In this document: in pieces, positions 32,030 to 38,073 of the stretch
How the letters are laid out: the number at the start of each line of letters is the position of its first letter
Numbering within the stretch: position 1 is the stretch's first letter
NCBI GenBank assembly: GCA_024638475.1
Contig: JAHEKG010000006.1
Coordinates: forward strand, 1 to 38,073
Direction of reading: 5' to 3'
Length of the DNA stretch: 38,073 nt
Source of the DNA: Rhodospirillales bacterium
GTDB lineage: Bacteria; Pseudomonadota; Gammaproteobacteria; Steroidobacterales; JAHEKG01
Program-made: the position numbers and the translations under genes
Notes under the pieces: generated by a model
Told to the model about the DNA's origin: nothing
Seen by the model: only the letters and a program-made list of their open reading frames with translations
Databases searched by the model: none

Positions 32030-33895
32030 ATGGATTTTTTTAACACTCAGGAGCAATCCCGGCGAACCACGCGCCGGCTCATGATCCTGTTCGGCTTGGC
32101 CGTTATCACCATAGTAATAGCGGTCACGTTGGTGGGCGGATTCTTGCTCGGCGCCTTCCAGTCGTATGACGACGGAAGCAGGCTCGTCCAGGTCCAGCCG
32201 GACTGGACATCACTCGCCCTGGTCGCCTTCGGTACCGGTCTATTCATTGGCTTGGCGAGCCTGTATCGAACCGCCCGATTGCGTCAAGGCGGCGGCGCAG
32301 TGGCCCGGGCGCTGGGGGGGACGGAAATCGCCTCTGATACAAGTGACCCACTCCGCCGGCGGCTCATCAATGTCGTCGAAGAAATGTCTATCGCTTCCGG
32401 GGTACCCGTGCCGGAAATCTTTGTGCTCGAGCGAGAACCGGGGATCAACGCCTTTGCCGCGGGTTTTAACCCCAATGACGCTGCAATCGCGGTTACCCAA
32501 GGCACACTGGAACACTTGAGCCGCGATGAGCTGCAGGGCGTCGTTGGCCATGAATTCAGCCATATCCTGAATGGGGACATGCGCATCAATATGCGCCTGA
32601 TCGGAGTCCTGTATGGGATTCTCGTGTTGTCGTTGATCGGTCGGCTACTGCTGCGGGGCGGGCGGTTTGCCAGCGTCAGCCGGCGCCGCGGCAATGGCGG
32701 CGCGCCATTGGTGATTCTCGGATTGGCGTTGGCCGTTATCGGCTCTATTGGGGTTCTGTTTGGACGGCTAATCAAAGCCGGGGTGTCACGCCAGCGTGAG
32801 TATCTGGCGGATGCTTCAGCCGTGCAGTTCACTCGCGACCCCAGCGGGCTTGCAGGCGCGCTGAAAAAAATCGGTGGCTTCGGCAGCAATTTGGACGCGA
32901 CGGATGGCGAGGAAGTTGCACACATGTTGTTCAGTCGGGGCGCCAACGCGTTTAGAGGCTGGTTCGCGACTCATCCGCCTTTAGAACAACGGATCAGGGC
33001 GTTAGATCCGCAGTTTGCTGCCGAGACACCGAGCCGGGATCCACAGCACCAGGCCGCGACCCCGGAATTACCGGTCTCCGGGTTGGCCGCCGGGTTGGCG
33101 GGGCGGGCCGACCAACCGACGGCCGCGGAACTGCACCATGCCAGCCGGCTCCACGCGTCCATGCCGAGTTCGCTTGCCGACGCCGCACACGCGCGAGAAG
33201 GCAGTTTCCTCCTGATCGTCGCGCTGGCACTGAACAGCGATCAACGCCAGCGCAGCGCGCAGCTGGGCCTGTTGCGCAGTCGCCTCGGGCAACAGCGCGC
33301 GGATCTCTGCGAACGCCTGAGCAATGAGCTAAGCGCGGCGGGTGTCGAAGTGCGGCTTCCGCTTCTCGAGATGGCCTTTCCTCGGGTCAAAGACCGCCCC
33401 GCCAGTCAGCTGGAGTTCCTACTCGCTCTGATTAACGAACTCATCGCGATGGACGACCGCCTGGAGCCCTTCGAACTCGCACTGGTCCGAACATTTGAAA
33501 GTTACTTAGCCGAACAACCGGAGTTTCGAACCGGCGCCAAAACGCTTGTCGCGGATCGGAGACAGGTGGAAACCGCAAGCGTCGATCTCATCGTTGGCTT
33601 GGCGGCTTTCAGTCATACCGAATCCCAGCAACGGCATGAAGCCGTGCAGCGAGGTTTACAGGCCTTGGGCGCCGATCACTCAACTCAGGCGCTTCAACCT
33701 GAACGCAACCTGGAACGGCTTGATGCGGCCCTCAGCGTCCTGGCTACGGCATCCCTTGACGCTCGCCGCCGTGCGCTGGTAGCCGCGTACGCCTGTGTTA
33801 GCGCAGACAACCACATCAACTTGGAAGAAGGCGAACTGTTCCGCGCCATTGCGGCGGTTTTGGGTTGTCCCTTGCCGCCGTTCGCAAAACACTAA
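32030..33895 (+). CDS. HtpX-like M48 membrane metalloprotease with long C-terminal extension
   Basis: This is a zinc endopeptidase that acts on membrane or misfolded proteins. Two spans precede the catalytic domain (residues 17-42 and 60-79). The zinc site is HEFSH (His174, Glu175, His178), with the third ligand in SRQREYLADASAVQF, and two more hydrophobic segments lie between them, as in HtpX. The family ends after FRGWFATHPPLEQRIRALDP (near residue 320). Here about 290 further residues follow, helical and cytoplasmic in character, finishing with LVAAYACVSADNHINLEEGELFRAI, which resembles a TerB-like or EF-type acidic helical domain. This makes it 621 residues, about twice E. coli HtpX. It is paired with LemA. 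Confidence 0.9.
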   Translation: MDFFNTQEQSRRTTRRLMILFGLAVITIVIAVTLVGGFLLGAFQSYDDGSRLVQVQPDWTSLALVAFGTGLFIGLASLYRTARLRQGGGAVARALGGTEIASDTSDPLRRRLINVVEEMSIASGVPVPEIFVLEREPGINAFAAGFNPNDAAIAVTQGTLEHLSRDELQGVVGHEFSHILNGDMRINMRLIGVLYGILVLSLIGRLLLRGGRFASVSRRRGNGGAPLVILGLALAVIGSIGVLFGRLIKAGVSRQREYLADASAVQFTRDPSGLAGALKKIGGFGSNLDATDGEEVAHMLFSRGANAFRGWFATHPPLEQRIRALDPQFAAETPSRDPQHQAATPELPVSGLAAGLAGRADQPTAAELHHASRLHASMPSSLADAAHAREGSFLLIVALALNSDQRQRSAQLGLLRSRLGQQRADLCERLSNELSAAGVEVRLPLLEMAFPRVKDRPASQLEFLLALINELIAMDDRLEPFELALVRTFESYLAEQPEFRTGAKTLVADRRQVETASVDLIVGLAAFSHTESQQRHEAVQRGLQALGADHSTQALQPERNLERLDAALSVLATASLDARRRALVAAYACVSADNHINLEEGELFRAIAAVLGCPLPPFAKH

Positions 33896-33959
33896 TGTGG
33901 CTGCGCTTGCTGTACCGATAAGGTATATTCACATCCACCTACACTCGGGGGTTGAGACG

Positions 33960-34754
33960 ATGATGCGACGTTACCTAAACGGCATTTTGTTCTGCCTAGG
34001 CATGGGCTTATTGAGTGTCAATGCGCACGCAGCGCTGAGTGAAGAAGAGCGGCTCGCGCGAGCCACCGAAGTGCTCCAGCAAATGACGCTGATGCCGGAA
34101 TCGGGCATTCCGCCGGTGTTACTGCGCCGTGCGCAGGCAGTGATCGTGGTCCCGAATCTCATCAAAGGCAGTTTCTTTATCGGCGGCCGCCACGGCCGCG
34201 GCGTCATGGTCGTTAAATCGCCCAATGGTGAGTGGAGCAACCCATCATTCGTCACCCTCAGCGGCGGTAGTTTCGGTTGGCAATTTGGCGCCCAGTCCAC
34301 TGATCTGGTATTGGTCTTCAAGAATCGCGGTGCGGCCGATAACATCGTCTCCGGCAAATTAACGCTTGGCGGCCAAGCCTCAATAGCAGCGGGTCCAGTG
34401 GGACGCAATACGGAGGCCGCCACTGATTTGAGATTCAACGCGGAAGTCTATACCTACTCGCGGAATCGCGGCTTGTTTATTGGCGCTTCGGTGGAAGGCG
34501 CATCGCTCCGAATCGACGATGCGGCCAATCGAGTCTACTACGGCAATCGCGGCATCACCTCCGTGGAAGTATTGAGCGATCAATCCTTGGCCACACCGGC
34601 TAGTGCCCGCCAATTCATTCTCGCACTGGACCAAGTAGAGCCGGCCAGAGCCGCCCAAAGTCGGCCGGCCCTTAGCGAACCACCCGACGAGCAGTTAGCG
34701 CCCGAAGAGGAAGCCACAACCTACGCGCTGGGCGAAGCCGACTTCGACGGCTAA
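33960..34754 (+). CDS. SYLF-domain (Ysc84-like, lipid-binding) exported protein
   Basis: SYLF proteins bind phosphoinositides in eukaryotes; the bacterial members are exported and less understood. A signal peptide is present (MMRRYLNGILFCLGMGLLSVNAHA). The SYLF body is readable: LLRRAQAVIVVPNLIKGSFF, IGGRHGRGVMVVKSPNGEWS, FVTLSGGSFGWQFGAQSTDLV, KLTLGGQASIAAGPVGRNTE, AEVYTYSRNRGLFIGASVEG and NRVYYGN. A 50-residue acidic Pro-rich tail follows the domain. The frame is open from 33795, but tandem ATGs at 33960 and 33963, after a GGGGGTTGAG stretch, start the signal peptide. It lies 64 bp downstream of the protease and only 1 bp before the MscS gene, so these are one transcript. Confidence 0.9.
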   Translation: MMRRYLNGILFCLGMGLLSVNAHAALSEEERLARATEVLQQMTLMPESGIPPVLLRRAQAVIVVPNLIKGSFFIGGRHGRGVMVVKSPNGEWSNPSFVTLSGGSFGWQFGAQSTDLVLVFKNRGAADNIVSGKLTLGGQASIAAGPVGRNTEAATDLRFNAEVYTYSRNRGLFIGASVEGASLRIDDAANRVYYGNRGITSVEVLSDQSLATPASARQFILALDQVEPARAAQSRPALSEPPDEQLAPEEEATTYALGEADFDG

Positions 34755-34755
34755 T

Positions 34756-35856
34756 ATGGAGTCGATGGCCGCGCTTCTGAGCGCCGTTCAGGCCGGGTTG
34801 GATATTCTCGGGCCGAATCCATGGCTGCGTGCTGCCGTGATGATCGTGGCGGCACTCGTTGTTGCCTTCGTTGTCGAACGCCTTATCGTCGCCACCATCG
34901 GCCGCTTAGTGGGACGTACTAGCACTCTATTAGACGATGAGTTGATCGAACGTTCCCGTCGGCCGGTTTTCATGACAATTTTCATTGCCGGGCTCGTTAT
35001 TGCCACCCAGCAACTGAAGCTCTCGGAAGGCATCACCAACATAACCGTAAGCGCGCTGCAGACGATCCTGATTCTCTCCTGGCTGGGTTTCGCGTTGCGT
35101 TTCTTTAGTATCTTGCTAAGCGCACTATCGCGCGTGCATGAAAAATATGAGTTCATCCAGCCCAGCACGCTGCCGCTGTTCGACAATACCGCGAAAATCA
35201 TTGTGGCAGGCGCGGGGGTCTACCTCGCGTTCCTCGCCTGGAATATCGATGTCACCGCCCTACTCGCCTCCGCGGGCATCGTCGGGTTGGCCTTGAGTTT
35301 CGCCGCCCAAGATACCCTCTCGAACGTGTTTGGCGGCATGTCGATTCTGGCGGACCGGCCTTACCGGGTTGGCGACTTTATTAATTTGGATAGCGGTGAG
35401 CGTGGCGAGGTCACCCACATAGGCTTGCGCAGTACCCGCTTACTGACGCGCGACGATGTCGAGGTCAGCATACCTAATTCCGTCATGGGCAACGCGAAGA
35501 TCGTCAACGAAGCGGGCGGGCCGCATGAGAAATTCCGTATACGCATTGCCGTTGGCGTGGCTTACGGGTCTGATATCGACCGGGTAGAAGCCTTGTTGCT
35601 GGAAGTCGCCACTGAACATGAGGAAGTTTGCACGACGCCTGAACCGCGGGTGCGCTTACGCGGTTTTGGGAACTCGAGTTTGGACTTTGAATTGTTGGCG
35701 TGGGTGGCGCGCCCCATTTTGCGCGGCCGCATTACTCACGAACTCAATTGCGCCGTATACAAGACATTCGGCGCACACAACGTGGAAATCCCTTTCCCGC
35801 AACGAGATGTTCACGTGCGGGAGTTGCCCGCGCCCGCTCAGCCTTCGCCCGGCTGA
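34756..35856 (+). CDS. Small-conductance mechanosensitive channel (MscS family)
   Basis: This is a pressure-release channel of the inner membrane. The 366 residues show three or more N-terminal spans (MIVAALVVAFVVERLIVA, FMTIFIAGLVIATQ, ILILSWLGFALRFFSILL), then the pore-lining helix AGIVGLALSFAAQDTLSNVF, the beta domain motif GGMSILADRPYRVGDFI, and a cytoplasmic vestibule with ISIPNSVMG-like VSIPNSVMGNAKIVN. All are canonical. ATG at 34756 is used; another at 34765 is possible. The stop overlaps the convergent EexN-like gene by 19 bp. Grouping with LemA, HtpX and SYLF suggests membrane-stress function. Confidence 0.93.
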   Translation: MESMAALLSAVQAGLDILGPNPWLRAAVMIVAALVVAFVVERLIVATIGRLVGRTSTLLDDELIERSRRPVFMTIFIAGLVIATQQLKLSEGITNITVSALQTILILSWLGFALRFFSILLSALSRVHEKYEFIQPSTLPLFDNTAKIIVAGAGVYLAFLAWNIDVTALLASAGIVGLALSFAAQDTLSNVFGGMSILADRPYRVGDFINLDSGERGEVTHIGLRSTRLLTRDDVEVSIPNSVMGNAKIVNEAGGPHEKFRIRIAVGVAYGSDIDRVEALLLEVATEHEEVCTTPEPRVRLRGFGNSSLDFELLAWVARPILRGRITHELNCAVYKTFGAHNVEIPFPQRDVHVRELPAPAQPSPG

Positions 35857-36683
35857 TTGCCCGGTGGTGGCTCAAAGGGCTGCCAGCTCGGATCAGCCGC
35901 CGAGGAGTCCTCGATCACTGGCTGCGGCTCCGCCACCTGAGTGCTGTCCGCAGTTGGCTGCTGAGAAACTCCCGAATCATCCATAGTGGGCACGGAAGAA
36001 ACTTCTGCGGGTACTAGGTCCGGCAATGCTTGCGCGGGGGCCTGCGCTGCGACCGCCGGGTCGATAACGTCAGCACCATTGCTAAGCGAATAACCCGGTT
36101 GAGTCTCACCGCCCAGATAGCTAGCCGCAGCTTCGGAGCGTTGTGGCTGGGCTGGGTCCGAAACCCCCGGTTGCAACGGCGGGGCAGGAAACTGCTGCCC
36201 GGCGTAAATATCCTGTCGGGTTTCGGGTTCGAGTTCTCCGCCGGTCGGGTAGCCGGCCGTATCTGCGCCGGTCCCGGTTGCATCTGCATAAGACCAGCGT
36301 TGTTCATACGCCGCGCTTGCGCGCCGCTTCATTTCGGTTAACTGTTGCCGCTCCGCCGCTTGACGCGCATCGATGCGTTCACGCAGGGCCGCACGCTTTC
36401 GTTCAGACTCTGCCTCGAACCGTCGCCGTTTCTCGGCATCGTTCTGCGCCGCCAGGGCGGCAGCCGCTCGCTTCGCGTTGATGCACTCGGCGTCCCCGCG
36501 GGAGGCGTCGCGGCTAGAGTTGCAGCGCAACAGCGTGGCCTCCCGGGCGATCGGATCTTCGAGATACTCAGAATAACTTCTTGGTGCTTCCGCCTCGCAT
36601 GCGGCTAGACCGATAGCCACCATCAGGAGCGCCGCCGGACGAATGGCCGAACGTGCTACTTTGGAATACGAAAATCGGGGCAT
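35838..36683 (-). CDS. EexN-like lipoprotein with Arg/Glu-rich helix and long disordered tail
   Basis: The signal peptide ends IGLAAC, a lipobox, and Cys29 or so would be lipidated. The segment after it, SYSEYLEDPIAREATLLRC and then RGDAECINAKRAAA, follows the pattern of EexN family proteins (Tyr-x-x-Asp/Asn-Pro, two cysteines, CxNA). EexN is known from plasmid entry exclusion, but the chromosomal relatives have no known function, and no conjugation genes are here. A long basic/acidic helix (ERKRAALRERIDARQAAERQ) and a 150-residue Pro/Gln/Ala-rich low-complexity tail complete the 281 residues. It lies 114 bp downstream of the WD40 gene. Confidence 0.7.
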   Translation of the reverse strand: MPRFSYSKVARSAIRPAALLMVAIGLAACEAEAPRSYSEYLEDPIAREATLLRCNSSRDASRGDAECINAKRAAAALAAQNDAEKRRRFEAESERKRAALRERIDARQAAERQQLTEMKRRASAAYEQRWSYADATGTGADTAGYPTGGELEPETRQDIYAGQQFPAPPLQPGVSDPAQPQRSEAAASYLGGETQPGYSLSNGADVIDPAVAAQAPAQALPDLVPAEVSSVPTMDDSGVSQQPTADSTQVAEPQPVIEDSSAADPSWQPFEPPPGNQPGEG

Positions 36684-36705
36684 TTTTTCGGCCTGCGAAC
36701 GACCC

Positions 36706-36726
36706 CTCCGGGCTCGAGCCCCGGAG
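36706..36726. repeat. Short GC-rich hairpin before the EexN-like gene
   Basis: CTCCGGG and CCCGGAG pair around the 7-nt loop CTCGAGC. It lies about 23 bp upstream of the ATG of the EexN-like gene, between that gene and the WD40 gene on the minus strand. No T-run follows, so it is more likely an mRNA leader structure or chance than a terminator. Confidence 0.35.
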
Positions 36727-36797
36727 TTAAGTCAAGTGCCGATAGAATAGACGTTAACCTGCCAGCGGGGGCTGGACTGGTTCACAAAACCCAGACC

Positions 36798-38073
36798 TCA
36801 ACGCCGTTGCGGCTGGCCATCTGGAGTCAAATCCATTCCCAATGCATCACGGAGCGGGCCCCAATTACTGTCGGCATCGCCAGGCGGGAGCGGCCGCCGG
36901 ATGCGTTCGAAGCGGGCAACGCCCGGCCGGGCATGATACGCCGACAGTAACCGCAGCCGGCTGCCGTCACGGCTGATCGCTACTGGCCCTGTTTGGGCCC
37001 CTAGCGGCGCCAGCCGACTGGATTCGATCCGGATCTCGTTCCCGTCAAAACGCAGCCAGTGAATCCAATGCAAAGTCTGCGCAACGATAAACCGCTCATC
37101 GGCGCTAAAAACGATTGCCCGAATTCGATGCCGGAGATCAAGGCTCGCACCCACGGGGGCCCCTGAAGCGACGTTCCAAAGCTGCAACGATCCGTTTACG
37201 GTGCCCGAAGCGATGAGCTCGCCTTGAACAGCAAACGCCAACGCCGTCACTTCGCCCTTGGCGCGAGCCGCGCGTAGGGGCGTGTTGGCACGGGGGGCAA
37301 CCAATTGCAGATTGCCTGCGACATCGCCAACCGCCAATAGGTCGCTCGCCGGCGCAAAGGCCAACGCGGAAGCCCGGCCGGTCACCGCGACTTCACTCAC
37401 CATTGCCGCGTCGGCCGTACTCCAGACCCGCGCCGAATAATCGGCCCCGCTTGCCAACCATCGGCCATCAGGGCTCAGGACTACTTGCGTCACCGCGCCG
37501 GCGGGGTGGCGCATGAAAAACTCGCGCGGTACGCCGCTCGATAGGCTCCACAGCCGCACAGCGCCATCTGCACCGCCACTGGCCGCAATATCGCTTGATG
37601 ACAGGCTCGCCAGGCTCGTCACCGGACCGTTATGCCCAATGTAATCGAGCCCGCCTTCTTCCATCGCACTATCCACGATCAAGGGGCGCACGTGCCCCAA
37701 CGCGTCCCCAAGGAGGTAAAGCTCGCCCTCCGGATCCAATGCAGCACTGGTAAGCTGGCTAGACGACAAGGTTTGTGCGGACGGCTCGGTGAACTGCCAA
37801 AACCGCAAGATTTCTGTGTCGGCAAACGCCAACTCGCCGTCCCGGCCCATCAACAGCTTTGCCACATCACTCGGCAGCGCCTCATGTCGCATCACCCTCA
37901 CCCCCCGGCGCGCGAGATCGACGTGCTTGATGAGCCCATCTTCTGCGGTGTACGCGAGTTGGTCGCCGGCCACCGCAACGCCTCCGGCGGAGCGGCCCAG
38001 ATATTCGGCCTTGATCAAGCCATCGGCCGGTCGTTCGATCCACCAGAGCCCGCGATCGGCTGTGACCGCCGCG
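36798..38073 (-). CDS. WD40-type beta-propeller protein, 3' part (5' end outside window)
   Basis: The reading frame stays open past the TTG at 38018 to the window edge, and the residues there (GLWWIERPADGLIKAEYLG) fit another propeller blade, so the gene starts beyond 38073. The visible 424 codons contain WD40-like blades: GHNGPVTSLASLSSSDIAAS and GGADGAVRLWSLSSG; HPAGAVTQVVLSPDGRWLAS and GADYSARVWSTADA; ASALAFAPASDLLAVGDVAG; and VTALAFAVQGELIASGTVNG with SLQLWNVASG. The final blade ends in DLTPDGQPQRR. Propellers are protein-binding platforms. A longer protein with an N-terminal signalling or membrane domain is possible but cannot be seen. Confidence 0.8.
   Translation of the reverse strand, partial: AAVTADRGLWWIERPADGLIKAEYLGRSAGGVAVAGDQLAYTAEDGLIKHVDLARRGVRVMRHEALPSDVAKLLMGRDGELAFADTEILRFWQFTEPSAQTLSSSQLTSAALDPEGELYLLGDALGHVRPLIVDSAMEEGGLDYIGHNGPVTSLASLSSSDIAASGGADGAVRLWSLSSGVPREFFMRHPAGAVTQVVLSPDGRWLASGADYSARVWSTADAAMVSEVAVTGRASALAFAPASDLLAVGDVAGNLQLVAPRANTPLRAARAKGEVTALAFAVQGELIASGTVNGSLQLWNVASGAPVGASLDLRHRIRAIVFSADERFIVAQTLHWIHWLRFDGNEIRIESSRLAPLGAQTGPVAISRDGSRLRLLSAYHARPGVARFERIRRPLPPGDADSNWGPLRDALGMDLTPDGQPQRR

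Noticed and set aside
1-38073. Prophage, insertion sequence or tRNA-associated island
   Set aside because: No integrase, transposase, phage structural gene or tRNA was seen, and gene composition looks uniform by eye.

Overview
The window comes from the chromosome of a moderately GC-rich, aerobic, heterotrophic Gram-negative bacterium. A gammaproteobacterium is the best guess. The evidence is outer-membrane-type lipoproteins, ExbB/ExbD-type proton channels, the one-chain proteobacterial form of indolepyruvate oxidoreductase, and a leucine-degradation (liu) gene set. This is inferred from gene families only, because no rRNA or tRNA gene is present. I see no phage, plasmid, transposase or CRISPR genes.

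Layout. Positions 1-421 (+) hold the end of an XdhC-like maturation factor. It converges on an uninterrupted minus-strand run (411-14379), read from high to low coordinates: one-chain indolepyruvate ferredoxin oxidoreductase, an AbfD-type 4-hydroxybutyryl-CoA dehydratase-like enzyme, a LuxR-type regulator, isovaleryl-CoA dehydrogenase, both methylcrotonyl-CoA carboxylase subunits, a TetR regulator translationally coupled to a polytopic membrane protein, and an alkaline phosphatase. Most of this block is amino-acid and acyl-CoA catabolism. An Lrp/AsnC regulator (14507, +) diverges from the oxidoreductase and probably controls it.

14997-19787 holds a SAM methyltransferase, then a gap with two unusual hairpin elements. 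After the gap come a bacterial homologue of plant red chlorophyll catabolite reductase with an SDR dehydrogenase (one operon), and a divergent UbiD-type decarboxylase. The two gap elements share one design: perfect 31-bp inverted arms around a 23-nt core. The core is identical but inverted between the two copies, while the arms differ. Conserved loop with variable stem is the reverse of normal hairpin conservation, and I regard it as the most novel item in the window.

19794-30036 is a tightly packed minus-strand operon: TlpA-like thioredoxin, coiled-coil exported protein, three TPR proteins, a small exported protein, ExbB, two ExbDs, and a TonB-like protein with an AgmX/PglI C-terminal domain. 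A Tat-exported MepK/DUF882 peptidase lies beyond it. The set resembles the Agl-Glt (AglRQS plus GltC/D/E/G/J) envelope motor of Myxococcus in gammaproteobacterial form. One ExbD keeps the membrane aspartate and the other has asparagine there.

30355-38073 holds ApbE (-), then a plus-strand envelope/stress group of LemA, an HtpX-like M48 protease with a long C-terminal extension, a SYLF-domain protein and an MscS channel. It ends with an EexN-like lipoprotein (-) and the 3' part of a WD40-type beta-propeller gene (-) that runs off the window.
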